DNA of 64,000 nucleotides from Magnetospirillum aberrantis SpK (GTDB taxonomy: Bacteria > Pseudomonadota > Alphaproteobacteria > Rhodospirillales > Magnetospirillaceae). Below the pieces are notes generated by a model. It was not told where the DNA came from. It ran no database searches and was given only the letters and a program-made list of their open reading frames with translations. The translations under genes were made by a program, and so were the position numbers. The stretch lies in the NCBI RefSeq assembly GCF_011022235.1, contig NZ_JAAIYP010000037.1, forward strand, positions 186,001 to 250,000, written 5' to 3'. The stretch's first letter is position 1. Each line of letters opens with the position of its first letter. Shown here piece after piece: positions 51,237 to 61,674 of the stretch.

Positions 51237-51653
51237 TCAGCCCATGGGGGGCGCGCGTGGGCCGACGGCCCCCGGCGGCAAGGTGGGGAACAGATGGTCG
51301 TCGACGAAGGACGCAAGCGCCACGGCTTCGCCGGATGACGGCGGTGGCGGCAACGGCGGTGCCGTTGGCGTTTCCGAGGCCGAGGCGTGCATCAGCGGCA
51401 GGCAGAACACGCACAGAGGATCGGGCGCTGTCTGTTCCTGTCGGCCGTCGGCGTCCACCGAGATCATGCCGTAGGCGGTGCAGACCACGAAGCGGCTGGA
51501 CAGCAGGTCCGATGACGGGGGCGCCATCGGCAGCATCGTTGCCACCAAGTTGAACGCCAGCACCACCAAACCAAGCCAAGCTGCCAAAATTCCCCGTTTC
51601 CGCATCGATAAGGCGGAGCGAAGAATGGGCTTCTTGGCAGTCTTGCGCATCAT
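51237..51653 (-). CDS. DUF2946-type small exported or membrane protein
   Basis: This 138-residue protein has one hydrophobic segment (GILAAWLGLVVLAFNLVATM) and then a Cys/His/Met-containing stretch (RFVVCTAYGMISVDADGRQE, LCVFCLPLMHAS) like DUF2946 proteins, which are often next to copper genes. The tail is Pro-rich. The start is uncertain (51653 or 51605). It is upstream of the copper receptor gene on the same strand and may take part in copper handling. Confidence 0.72.
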   Translation of the reverse strand: MMRKTAKKPILRSALSMRKRGILAAWLGLVVLAFNLVATMLPMAPPSSDLLSSRFVVCTAYGMISVDADGRQEQTAPDPLCVFCLPLMHASASETPTAPPLPPPPSSGEAVALASFVDDHLFPTLPPGAVGPRAPPMG

Positions 51654-51766
51654 GGTGTGTAAGACTGTTGTGATAATTACGCATTGTCAATGCGGATAGT
51701 CACCTATGAATATTGATGTGGTGCCCCTGTACCATCATGAATATTGATAATTGTCAATTTGCGCCT

Positions 51767-52177
51767 CTATTCCTCGTCTGGAACTGGCATTTTCTTGCCA
51801 TTTTCGTCGATGGCTACATAGGTGAAGGTGGCGCTGGTGACCTTGAGCTGGTTGGCGTCCAGACAGCGGCGGCGCACCCAGGCTTCGACCCGGATGGCCA
51901 GCGACGTGCGGCCGATTCGGATGATGTCGGTGTAACAGGTCAACTCGTCGCCGACATGGACCGGCTGGTGGAATTCCATGGCGTCCACCGCCACCGTCAC
52001 CACCCGGCCACGGGTCCGCTGGAAAGCGTGGGTGCCGCCGGCAAGGTCCATCTGGCTCATCAGCCAGCCGCCGAAAATCTGGCCGTTGGGGTTGGTGTCG
52101 GCCGGCATGGCGACGGTGCGGATGGACAGCCGGCCCTTGGGCGCGGTGGTCGTCTCGATGCTTTCGGGGGCGCTCAT
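51767..52177 (-). CDS. Acyl-CoA thioesterase, YciA/hotdog family
   Basis: This 136-residue hotdog-fold protein shows RTVAMPADTNPNGQIFGGWL, MSQMDLAGGTHAFQRTRGR and FHQPVHVGDELTCYTDIIRI, the marks of YciA-type acyl-CoA thioesterases (NPNGxIFGGWLM, with the catalytic Asp in MDLA). It releases CoA from acyl-CoA; chain preference is unknown. It is divergent from parE. Confidence 0.9.
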   Translation of the reverse strand: MSAPESIETTTAPKGRLSIRTVAMPADTNPNGQIFGGWLMSQMDLAGGTHAFQRTRGRVVTVAVDAMEFHQPVHVGDELTCYTDIIRIGRTSLAIRVEAWVRRRCLDANQLKVTSATFTYVAIDENGKKMPVPDEE

Positions 52178-52238
52178 CGGCGGGAAAACTCCACGCTTAC
52201 AAGATGTTGTGTGGAACGCTGGCGGACGCAGCCGCCGC

Positions 52239-52266
52239 TTGCGCGCGGGCGCGCCGCCCCTATAAT
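52239..52266 (+). promoter_or_regulatory. parE promoter with perfect -10 box, leaderless
   Basis: TTGCGC (52239-52244) is 16 bp before TATAAT (52261-52266). The parE ATG begins at 52273, six bases after the -10 box, where transcription would normally start. No ribosome site lies between, so the message is expected to have no leader. Confidence 0.6.
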
Positions 52267-52272
52267 GCGCGC

Positions 52273-54264
<1,992 letters not shown>

Positions 54265-54271
54265 GGCAGTT

Positions 54272-54730
54272 GTGGGGATGGCCAGCACGTCTCCGCATTC
54301 TTCCCGCGTGACCAGGACGCTTTTCCTGCGCTGGCTGTTGGCCTGCGGAATCGATTATCTGCTGCTGGCGGCGGCCGTCGTGATTCTCGTCCTGGGGTGG
54401 CCCGGTGTTCGGGAGCCGCTGAGCACGATCGCCATGATTTTCGCTGTCGGCCTGTTTTCCCAGCCGTTGGGCGAAATCCTGGGTGGGACCGTGGGCCAGC
54501 GCCTTGCTGGCATTCGTCTGGTCTGGACGTCGGGCGATCCGTTGCGAGGCGCCGTGTTGCGGCACGGTTACCGCTTGGGCATGCTGTGGGCGGTCGTGGA
54601 CGCCATCCGCTATTGGTATCTGCACCGGCCGCTGGGGTGGGAATGGCATCCGCGCCGCCCGCTGTCTCTTGCCCAGGCGGCATGCGACCCTATTTCCGCC
54701 GAACAGAATATGGGAGGGCCGAGTTCATGA
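54272..54730 (+). CDS. RDD family membrane protein
   Basis: This 152-residue protein has the RDD fold: FLRWLLACGIDYLLLAAAVV, a second membrane segment (TIAMIFAVGLFSQPLGEILG), then GGTVGQRLAGIRLVWTSGDP and a third segment near WAVVDAIRYWYL. The Arg-Asp-Asp signature is reduced to an R...D pattern in the first helix. I start at GTG 54272, GAGG 5 bp upstream; ATG 54278 is possible. It overlaps the YbjQ gene by 4 bp. Confidence 0.78.
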   Translation: MGMASTSPHSSRVTRTLFLRWLLACGIDYLLLAAAVVILVLGWPGVREPLSTIAMIFAVGLFSQPLGEILGGTVGQRLAGIRLVWTSGDPLRGAVLRHGYRLGMLWAVVDAIRYWYLHRPLGWEWHPRRPLSLAQAACDPISAEQNMGGPSS

Positions 54731-55053
54731 TTCTCACCACCACCGACGGCGTCGACGGCGCCACCGTCAGCCAGTACCTGGGCATCGTCTCGGGTGACAC
54801 CGTTCTGGGCACCAACATCTTTTCCGACTTTTTCGCCTCGATCCGCGACATCGTCGGCGGCCGTTCCGGGTCGTACGAGGGCAAGCTTCAGGACGCCAAG
54901 GACACCGCGCTCAAGGAAATGGCCGAGCGCGCCAAGAACTTGGGCGCCGACGCGGTGATCGGCATCGACCTCGACTATCATTCCATCGGCGGCGACAACA
55001 AGACGCTGTTGATGGTGGTGGCCAACGGCACGGCGGTAAAGCTGGCGCGGTGA
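54727..55053 (+). CDS. YbjQ/DUF74 family protein
   Basis: This 108-residue protein shows YLGIVSGDTVLGTNIFSDFF, LQDAKDTALKEMAERAKNLG and GADAVIGIDLDYHSIGG, the pentameric YbjQ (DUF74, formerly called heavy-metal-binding) family. The function is unknown. The start overlaps the RDD stop (ATGA) behind ggaggg, so the two are coupled. Confidence 0.9.
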   Translation: MILTTTDGVDGATVSQYLGIVSGDTVLGTNIFSDFFASIRDIVGGRSGSYEGKLQDAKDTALKEMAERAKNLGADAVIGIDLDYHSIGGDNKTLLMVVANGTAVKLAR

Positions 55054-55097
55054 CGCGGACGACGCGGGGCTGACCCGCGCAATATGCTCTGGCGGGG

Positions 55098-55117
55098 ATA
55101 TGCGTTCCGGCGCATAT
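55098..55117. promoter_or_regulatory. ArsR operator, inverted repeat
   Basis: ATATGCG-TTCCGG-CGCATAT is a perfect 7-bp inverted repeat 7 bp before the ArsR start. ATATGCG/CGCATAT half-sites are common for ArsR/SmtB repressors, so autoregulation of the arsR-permease-thioredoxin operon is likely. Confidence 0.7.
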
Positions 55118-55124
55118 TCTCTCC

Positions 55125-55475
55125 ATGGAATACGCATCCTCTTTATTCGCGGCCCTGTCCGATCCGTTGCGTTTACGCTGTCTGGCGTTGCTGGCGCGTC
55201 GCGGCGAATTGTGCGTGTGCGAGTTGACGCACGCCCTGGCGGTGGCCCAGCCCAAGGTTTCCAAACATCTGGCGGTGCTGCGCGAAGTCGGGCTGGTCCG
55301 TGACCGGCGCGAGGCGCAGTGGGTGCTGTACGCTCCGGCTGACGACCTTCCCGATTGGGTGGCGGACGCGGTGGACGCGGCGGTGCGTGGCGTTTCCGCC
55401 TCGGCCGTCTGTGCCGAGGACACCGCCCGTCTGGACGGCGTGACCCTTCGTCCCTCGAAGATCGCAGCGGGGTAA
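55125..55475 (+). CDS. ArsR-family metalloregulator
   Basis: This 116-residue winged-helix repressor shows LFAALSDPLRLRCLALLARR, then the thiol metal-binding helix GELCVCELTHAL (CVCE) and VAQPKVSKHLAVLREVGLV, the recognition helix. The CxC pair fits arsenite-type sensing. A further Cys sits near the C-terminus (SAVCAEDTARL). It opens the operon, has a palindromic operator upstream, and the permease begins 2 bp after its stop. Confidence 0.92.
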   Translation: MEYASSLFAALSDPLRLRCLALLARRGELCVCELTHALAVAQPKVSKHLAVLREVGLVRDRREAQWVLYAPADDLPDWVADAVDAAVRGVSASAVCAEDTARLDGVTLRPSKIAAG

Positions 55476-55477
55476 GC

Positions 55478-56444
55478 ATGTTCCATTGGTTCACCTTGCT
55501 GGCCGATTGGGCGGTGTTCGACCTGGTGAAGCTGGAGCGGGGAAGCAAGCTGGCTGACGCGCTGCATTTTTTTTGTCGAGGACACCACCAAGATATTCTT
55601 TCTGTTGTTCGCCGTGATGTTCGTCATGGCGCTGTTCCGCCGCTGGCTGGCGCCGGAAAAGGTGCGCGCCATGATCGACGGGCGGTCGCGCTGGGTCGCC
55701 TATGGACTGGCCGCCCTGTTGGGGGCGGTGACGCCGTTTTGTTCGTGCTCGTCGGTGCCACTGTTCATTGGTTTCCTGGAAGCCGGCATCCCGGTGGGGG
55801 TGACCATGGCCTTCCTCATCACCTCGCCTCTGGTCAACGAGGTGGCGGTGGTCATCCTGGGCTCGGTGGTGGGTTGGCAACTGACGGCGGTTTATGTGGC
55901 GGTCGGCATGGCGGTCGGCGTGGTCGGCGGCGTGCTGATCGACCGGTTCCGCCTGGAACGTTATGTCGAGGACTATGTCTGGCAGATCCGCATGGGGCAG
56001 TTGGCGGTGGGCGAGGTGGATTACAGCCTGCGCGGATTGATGCGTTATGGCTGGGACGAGGCCACGGCGCTGGTGCGGCGGGTCTGGCTGTACGTGGTTG
56101 CCGGCATCGCCATCGGCGCCGCCCTGCATGGCTATGTGCCGGCCGAGTTCTTCGCCGCCCATGCCGGCCCCGACAATCCCTTCGCGGTGCCGTTGGCGGT
56201 GCTGGTGGGCCTGCCGCTTTATTCCAACGTCACCGGCATCATTCCGGTGGCCGAGGCGTTGTTGGGCAAGGGGCTGCCGGCCGGCACGGTCATCGCCTTC
56301 ATGATGAGCGTGGTGGCGCTGTCGCCGCCGGAATTCGTCATCCTGCGCAAGGTGCTGAAGCCGCGGCTTCTTATCTATTTCGCGCTGTATCTGGCGCTGG
56401 CCTTCATGCTGGTCGGCGTCTTGCTGAACGCGGTCATGTCGTGA
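55478..56444 (+). pseudogene. ArsP/SO_0444-type permease, frameshifted in a run of eight T
   Basis: The gene starts at ATG 55478 (FHWFTLLADWAVFDLVKLER) and the reading should run LADALHFFVEDTTKIFFLLF into the membrane core. A run of eight T (55567-55574) has one T too many for this, so the 5' 30 codons and the 280-codon rest are in different frames; 967 bp is 322 codons plus one base. The core has PFCSCSSVPLFIGFLEAGIP (the CSC motif of ArsP-like permeases), LITSPLVNEVAVVILG and GLPLYSNVTGIIPVAEALL. Family members export organoarsenicals or metals. A sequencing error, slippage-corrected expression or a true mutation are all possible. Confidence 0.8.
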
Positions 56445-56458
56445 TGGGAGGAAGGATC

Positions 56459-56695
56459 ATGAAGACGGTCAAGGTGTTGGGCTCGGGTTGCAAGAATTGC
56501 ACGACGACGGCCAAGATGATCGAGGAACGTGCCGCCGCCCTGGGCGTCGAGATCACGCTGGAAAAGGTCACCGACATGGCGGCTATCCTGGGGCATGGCG
56601 TGATGAGCACGCCCGGCGTGGTGGTCGACGGCAAGGTGGTTCATGCCGGGGGCGTTCCCTCCGCCGACAAGATCGAGGGCTGGCTGAAGGGGTGA
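56459..56695 (+). CDS. Small thioredoxin-like protein
   Basis: This 78-residue mini-thioredoxin has the redox motif GSGCKNC near the N-terminus (CxxC, with CKNC) and MSTPGVVVDGKVVHAGGVPS with the cis-Pro. Such proteins often follow ArsP/SO_0444-type permease genes. It starts 14 bp after the permease stop behind ggagga and may reduce the metalloid or the permease. Confidence 0.9.
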   Translation: MKTVKVLGSGCKNCTTTAKMIEERAAALGVEITLEKVTDMAAILGHGVMSTPGVVVDGKVVHAGGVPSADKIEGWLKG

Positions 56696-56699
56696 GCGG

Positions 56700-57842
56700 T
56701 CAAGGGATACGTTTACCCTTCAGCATCACCGAAGCACGCCAGAACCCCAACCCCTGGCCATCGACGAAGTGTACATGCCGGTCGGCGGCGAAGTCGCCGA
56801 CCATGCAGGTAAGCGTGGTGGCCTTGGCGCGTGCCGTGCCGAAGCGGATGTCGCCGCGCGCTTCGGCTTCGGCCAGGAGGGTTTCGATACGTGCGGCCTC
56901 GCTCTCGGTGACGTCGAGCACGAAGCGCGGCCCGCCAGATTGCTTGCGGTAGTCGGTGCGTTCGGCCAGACGGCGGCGGTAGAAATCGGAATCCACCCCC
57001 AACAGCCGTCCGCCCGCCACATGGGTCAGGCGCAGGATGACGCCGCCGGCCAGGGCGCGCAGCTTGCGCGCCAGCCGCCGGGCCTTGGGCTCGGTTCGGG
57101 CCTCGATCTCAAGCGCGTGGGCATCGGGAATGCCACCGGGCACCAGGCTTTCACCGTCGCCCAAGGGGGCGGCCGCGCCGGTGGGTATCACGCCTTCGAT
57201 CTCGGTTTGCAGCCGACGCAGATTCGCCAGTCCCTCGGCGCCGGGGCGCAGGGGGTCGATGATGACGCACAGCACCCCGCCGCGCCGGGGGGGAACCGGT
57301 CGCCACCGGCACGACAATCCCTCAAGGCCGGGCAACTCGCCCGCACGGGGGGATAGACGCCAACGCGGGTCGGTCTTCAGCCAGTGTTCGGCCATGGCGG
57401 CACCGTCCCCCAGGAACTGGCCGAAGACGTTGCCGTTGCCGAAATCCTGAAGCGCGGCCAGTACGGTGTGGCCGGCGCGCCGCAACTCGGCCACCGGCAC
57501 AACGCCGACCCGCAAGGTGATATCCAATTCGCTGGCCGCCCAATGGGCCAGCGCCGCCAGCGCGTCACGCGCGGAATCGGCGTATCCGGGGGGAACGGCG
57601 GCCATGGCGCCGTCGCCGCCGAACTGACAGGCGGCGGGATTGTCCGGGGTGCCGCAAACAGCGGACAAGGCGGCGACCACCGCCCCGGCGACATAGTTGA
57701 CGTCGCGGTCGCGACCCTGGTCGGCCAGCCGGGTGCTGCCCTCGACATCCGACACCGCCATGGCCCAGTCGTCGGGCAGAACCGCATAGCGGGCGGGGTC
57801 GAAGGCCTCGGCGGCGAAATCGCGAAGCGTCGGCAGGATCAT
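56700..57842 (-). CDS. DUF3095 family protein (nucleotide cyclase-related)
   Basis: This 380-residue protein matches DUF3095. AMAVSDVEGSTRLADQGRDR and QFGGDGAMAAVPPGYADSA resemble the metal-binding segments of class III cyclases, and RVGVVPVAELRRAGHTVLAA follows. The C-terminal half (VILRLTHVAGGRLLGVDSDF, MVGDFAADRHVHFVDGQGLG) is specific to the family. Catalytic activity is not established. It is convergent with the thioredoxin gene. Confidence 0.85.
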   Translation of the reverse strand: MILPTLRDFAAEAFDPARYAVLPDDWAMAVSDVEGSTRLADQGRDRDVNYVAGAVVAALSAVCGTPDNPAACQFGGDGAMAAVPPGYADSARDALAALAHWAASELDITLRVGVVPVAELRRAGHTVLAALQDFGNGNVFGQFLGDGAAMAEHWLKTDPRWRLSPRAGELPGLEGLSCRWRPVPPRRGGVLCVIIDPLRPGAEGLANLRRLQTEIEGVIPTGAAAPLGDGESLVPGGIPDAHALEIEARTEPKARRLARKLRALAGGVILRLTHVAGGRLLGVDSDFYRRRLAERTDYRKQSGGPRFVLDVTESEAARIETLLAEAEARGDIRFGTARAKATTLTCMVGDFAADRHVHFVDGQGLGFWRASVMLKGKRIP

Positions 57843-57887
57843 GGGGACAAGGGGACGGGAACCGGAGACGGTTCCGCCCCCGACTCC

Positions 57888-58391
57888 TCAGGCCTTGGCC
57901 GCGGCCAGGGCGGCGTCGTAATCGGGTTCCTCGGCCACTTCCGACACCAACTGGGTGTACTTGACCTTGCCGTCGGCGCCGATCACCACCACCGCGCGGG
58001 CCAACAGGCCGGCCAGCGGGCCATCGACGATGGTCACGCCATAGCGCGTACCGAAATCCTTGTCCCGTAGGTCGGACACGCTGGCGACGCGCTCAAGGCC
58101 CTCGGCGCCGCAAAAGCGCTTATGGGCGAAGGGCAGGTCGGCCGAGGCGCACAGCACGGTCACGGTGCCGGCCTTATCCAATTCGGCATTGAACCGGCGC
58201 ACGGAGGCGGCGCAGGTGGGGGTGTCGACGCTGGGGAAGATGGAAAGCACCACGGTCTGGCCGGTCAGATCCTTGAGCGACACCGCCGACAGGTCGGTCT
58301 TGACCAGGGTGAAGTCGGGGGCGGCGGTGCCCACTGCCGGCAGCTCGCCGGCGGTGTGGATGGGGTTTCCCTTCAACGTGACGGTAGCCAT
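57888..58391 (-). CDS. tpx: Thiol peroxidase
   Basis: This 167-residue peroxiredoxin of the Tpx type reduces hydroperoxides with thioredoxin. The peroxidatic Cys is in SVDTPTCAASVRRF and the resolving Cys in ADLPFAHKRFCGAEG; the MATVTLKGNPIHTAGELPAV start is typical. I start at 58391 behind AGGAG, rejecting a longer frame. It is upstream of the DUF3095 gene on the same strand, 45 bp apart. Confidence 0.94.
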   Translation of the reverse strand: MATVTLKGNPIHTAGELPAVGTAAPDFTLVKTDLSAVSLKDLTGQTVVLSIFPSVDTPTCAASVRRFNAELDKAGTVTVLCASADLPFAHKRFCGAEGLERVASVSDLRDKDFGTRYGVTIVDGPLAGLLARAVVVIGADGKVKYTQLVSEVAEEPDYDAALAAAKA

Positions 58392-58505
58392 GGGGTGCTC
58401 CTGTTCGAGATGAATGACAGGAGTGTGGGACCTTCCCCTGTTCGTGGCAACCCCTGCCGCGGAGCTGTTCCGCCGCCATGGCGCAATCGCCCGAGGCTTG
58501 TATTT

Positions 58506-58548
58506 AAAAAAAAGACGCACCCGCCCAAGTCATGGGCAGGTGCGCGTT
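58506..58548 (-). terminator. Rho-independent terminator of ccoG
   Basis: On the minus strand a GC-rich stem (58548-58534 with 58526-58514; GCACCTGCCC pairing with GGGCGGGTGC) is followed by eight T (58513-58506). It lies just after the ccoG stop. Confidence 0.85.
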
Positions 58549-58575
58549 TAATAGCCCTTTGTTTCTATGCTGTGA

Positions 58576-60039
58576 TCAGCGATCCGGGGCGGCGAACATG
58601 CTCTCGTTGCGGATCACCTGACCGGTGCTCTTTTCCGTCAGCACGAACACAACCGGCTGTCGGGCGCTTTTCAGCGAGCTGTCGGGCGCCGAGACGAAGA
58701 TGCGGAAGGTGCCGACGGTGTCGCCCTCGACCTCAAGCTCGGTCTGGGTGGCGTTGCTGTCACCGCCGACCACGTCGATGGTCGCCCCGTCGATCCCCTG
58801 GGTGGTGAGGATATAGGTGCGGTCCTCGCGGATCATGTTGAGGATCTTGTAGGAATAGCCGTTGCGGACACCACCATCGGACAATTGCACGAACAGCGGG
58901 CTGCGTTCATGCAGCACGTTGACTTCGATGGTCGAACGGTTCAGCAGCGCGGTCAGCATCACCGTCCCGACGATGGTCAGGATCGCCATATAAAGGATGG
59001 TGCGCGGACGGACGATGCGCTTGCCGGGCGGGGTGGCGCCGGCGTTGCGGGCTTCCTGGTTGGCCGAGGAATCCAGGCTGATCAGACCGCGCGGCAGGCC
59101 GAACTTGTCCATCACCGCGTCGCAGGCGTCGATGCACAGGCCGCAGCCGATGCAGGCCAACTGGTTGCCGAAGCGGATGTCGACGCCAGTGGGGCAGCTT
59201 TGGACACACAGCTTGCAGTCGATGCAATGGCCGCGCCCTTCGAAGTTGCGGTCCTTGGGGGCCGGGGCCCGCGGCTCGCCGCGCCACGCTTCGTAGGACA
59301 CGATCAGCGAATGTTCGTCCAGCATGGCCGACTGGAAACGGGAATAGGGGCACATGTAGACGCAGACGCGCTCGCGGGCGAAACCGGCCAACAGGAAGCA
59401 GAAGCCGCCGATGACACCGATGAACAGATAGGTCGCCGGCGCCGCCTGAAGGGTGAAGATTTCACGCACGATGACGAAGGCGTCGCCGAACCATAGGACC
59501 AGCCCCAGGCCGCACAGGAACGACACCACCGCCCAAAGCAGATAGACCAGACCCTGGCGCGCGGCCTTGCCGGCGGTCATGGGCTGGCGGCCAAAGGCGA
59601 TGCGGGCGTTGCGGTCGCCCAGCACCCAATGCTCGATCTTCTGGAACAGGTCGGTATAGACCGTCTGCCAGCACAGGAAGCCGCACCATACGCGCCCCGC
59701 CAGGGCGCTCATCAGGAACAGCGAGATGGCGGCGATCAGCAACAGGCCGGTGACGTAATAGACTTCCTGCGGCCAGATTTCGATGTTGAAGAAATAGGCG
59801 CGACGGCCAGCCATGTCGATCAGGATGGCCTGATCCGGGGCGCCCGGACCACGGTCCCAGCGCATGAACGGGGCCAAATGCCACCAGCCCAAAAGGATGA
59901 TCATCAACCACCACTTGATGGAGCGGAAGATGCCCTTGACCGACCGCGGCTGGGCCTGGCCCTTTTCGCGGTAGAACGGCACTTCGCCCTTGTGGATGGT
60001 GCTGGTGGGAACCGTTTCTGGTTCTGAGACCGTACTCAT
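58576..60039 (-). CDS. ccoG: Cytochrome c oxidase accessory protein CcoG (RdxA/FixG)
   Basis: This 487-residue membrane protein is the copper-reducing assembly factor for cbb3 oxidase. Membrane segments occupy the N-terminal half (IKWWLMIILLGWWHLAPFMR, GLLLIAAISLFLMSALAG); WCGFLCWQTVYTD carries the CxxxC-type motif and RVCVYMCPYSRFQ another. The ferredoxin part has CIDCKLCVQSCPTGVDIR and CIGCGLCIDACDAVM. The C-terminal IG-like domain follows the last helix. No ccoNOPQ gene is in the window. Confidence 0.94.
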   Translation of the reverse strand: MSTVSEPETVPTSTIHKGEVPFYREKGQAQPRSVKGIFRSIKWWLMIILLGWWHLAPFMRWDRGPGAPDQAILIDMAGRRAYFFNIEIWPQEVYYVTGLLLIAAISLFLMSALAGRVWCGFLCWQTVYTDLFQKIEHWVLGDRNARIAFGRQPMTAGKAARQGLVYLLWAVVSFLCGLGLVLWFGDAFVIVREIFTLQAAPATYLFIGVIGGFCFLLAGFARERVCVYMCPYSRFQSAMLDEHSLIVSYEAWRGEPRAPAPKDRNFEGRGHCIDCKLCVQSCPTGVDIRFGNQLACIGCGLCIDACDAVMDKFGLPRGLISLDSSANQEARNAGATPPGKRIVRPRTILYMAILTIVGTVMLTALLNRSTIEVNVLHERSPLFVQLSDGGVRNGYSYKILNMIREDRTYILTTQGIDGATIDVVGGDSNATQTELEVEGDTVGTFRIFVSAPDSSLKSARQPVVFVLTEKSTGQVIRNESMFAAPDR

Positions 60040-60168
60040 GCCTGGAGTCCTCCTGTCCTGTCGGAACCCTTTCTAATATACTGAAGGGGTAGTGCGCTAT
60101 GCTTGTCTGAGCGAAGCGCCCATGTCCTGGCCGCAAGTACTTTGTGTGCGAATTGTCACTGACTTCGC

Positions 60169-60351
60169 TCACGGATCCACATAGCCGGCATCGACAAGAC
60201 AATCAGGACGATCCATGTAGTAATGCAAACGCTGTTGCAGAAGCGGGCTGCGGTGTTGTTGTTCCAGGCGATGCGCCACTTCGCCGAAACGCAGAAGGTC
60301 GCCGGGGACACGACAACTGATCCGATGGGGACAGGTGGCGCAACATTTCAT
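60169..60351 (-). CDS. Small Cys-containing protein, 60 residues
   Basis: This 60-residue protein begins MKCCATCPHRISCRVPGDLL, four Cys in a CC...C...C pattern that could bind a metal, and continues with a helix (RFGEVAHRLEQQHRSPLLQQ). The ATG at 60351 has AGAGG 6 bp upstream. It is upstream of ccoG on the same strand, 129 bp away. No family is recognised. Confidence 0.6.
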   Translation of the reverse strand: MKCCATCPHRISCRVPGDLLRFGEVAHRLEQQHRSPLLQQRLHYYMDRPDCLVDAGYVDP

Positions 60352-60437
60352 GGGATGCCTCTGCGAATTGTTGTTTTCTCGACCTTAGCGGCGGACGGTG
60401 ACGCGGCGGTGTCGTGCCGGTGATGGAATGATGACAA

Positions 60438-60968
60438 ATGGTTGTGCTTGATGGGGAGAGGGTGCGGCTGCGTCCCTGGCGGGCCGGGGATCGTCCGGGA
60501 TTTCGCGCGATGGGGGCCGATCCCAAGGTGATGGAGTTCATGCCGTCCTTGCTGTCGGCGGAGGCGGCGGACGACTTGGCCGGACGGATCGCCGCCGACC
60601 TGGATCGGCGCGGTTGGGGGCTGTGGGCGTTGGAGGTGCCGGGAAAGACCGAATTCGGTGGTTTCGTCGGTCTCAAACCGGTGCCGGAGGACCTGCCGTT
60701 CGTCCCGGCGGTCGAGGTGGCGTGGCGACTGGATCCGATGTTGTGGGGACAAGGCTATACCACCGAGGCGGCGCGTCTTGCCCTGGATCATGGCTTCGCC
60801 GTGCTGAAGCTGCGCGAAATCGTGTCCTTCACCGCCTTGCCGAACCTGCGCTCCCAGGCGGTCATGCGGCGGCTGGGGATGACGGCGGCGGGAGAGTTCG
60901 AACATTCCGCGCTGCCACCGGGGCATTGGTTGCGTCGCCACGTGCTGTACCGTAAAAACGCGCCATGA
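60438..60968 (+). CDS. GNAT-family N-acetyltransferase (RimJ/RimL type)
   Basis: This 176-residue protein is of the RimJ/RimL class: VVLDGERVRLRPWRAGDRPG, EVAWRLDPMLWGQGYTTEAA (the acetyl-CoA loop QGYTTEAA) and FTALPNLRSQAVMRRLGMTA. It transfers an acetyl group from acetyl-CoA to an amine, possibly a protein N-terminus. Its stop overlaps the start of the YaiI-family gene (ATGA). Confidence 0.9.
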   Translation: MVVLDGERVRLRPWRAGDRPGFRAMGADPKVMEFMPSLLSAEAADDLAGRIAADLDRRGWGLWALEVPGKTEFGGFVGLKPVPEDLPFVPAVEVAWRLDPMLWGQGYTTEAARLALDHGFAVLKLREIVSFTALPNLRSQAVMRRLGMTAAGEFEHSALPPGHWLRRHVLYRKNAP

Positions 60969-61420
60969 CCGTTCCCACGCTTTACATCGACGGTGACGCC
61001 TGTCCGGTGAAGGACGAGGCCATCCGTGTCGCCGAACGCCATCAGGCGCCGGTGGTGATCGTTTCCAACCGCTGGCACCGCATCGACCATTATCTGGTGA
61101 CCCAGGTCGTGGCGACCGAAGGCGCCGACGCCGCCGACGATATCATCGTCGACCGGATCGGTCCGGGTGACGTGGTGGTCACCGCCGACATCCCGCTGGC
61201 CAATCGCTGCCTGGAAAAAGGGGCGCATCCCATCGACCCGCGCGGCCGTCCGTTCGAGGAAGCCAATATCGGCATGCAGATGGCCATGCGTGAATTGATG
61301 CGGGGCCTGCGCGAGACCGGTGAAGTGACCGGCGGCCCGTCGGGTTTCACCAAACAGGACCGCTCGCGGTTTCTCGACGGTCTGGAAAAGGTGATGCAGG
61401 CGGCCAGACGCGGGCGCTGA
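60965..61420 (+). CDS. YaiI/YqxD (DUF188) family protein
   Basis: This 151-residue protein begins LYIDGDACPVKDEAIRVAER and has VVTADIPLANRCLEKGAHPI and DPRGRPFEEANIGMQMAMRE, the DUF188 motifs, a PIN-like fold with a cluster of acidic residues. A nuclease role is possible but unproven. It is coupled to the acetyltransferase gene by overlap. Confidence 0.92.
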   Translation: MTVPTLYIDGDACPVKDEAIRVAERHQAPVVIVSNRWHRIDHYLVTQVVATEGADAADDIIVDRIGPGDVVVTADIPLANRCLEKGAHPIDPRGRPFEEANIGMQMAMRELMRGLRETGEVTGGPSGFTKQDRSRFLDGLEKVMQAARRGR

Positions 61421-61674
61421 TCAGCGCCCGTTACGGCAGCGATGGCGGCCAGGGGACATGAACGGCGCACATCTAATGCGGTTATTTTTCTTGGTGTATT
61501 GGTAATCAGAGGTTTCTGGCGTGCTGCGGTGAGTACTGTTCATCGGGAATAGTTTTTCGGATAAAGCGGAATAAAACGTCTCTGCGTTCTGTAATAAATT
61601 GTTCTGACGATATGAAATATAGGCTATTTTCGTGAAGCCGGATGGGTGAGACGGTTCGTATGGGGAGCGGGCAC

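Noticed and set aside
55605-56444. A shorter but intact permease gene starting at ATG 55605
   Set aside because: It would lack the first membrane part; the upstream codons from 55478, behind a good start, match the family once one T is removed, so a frameshift is the better reading.
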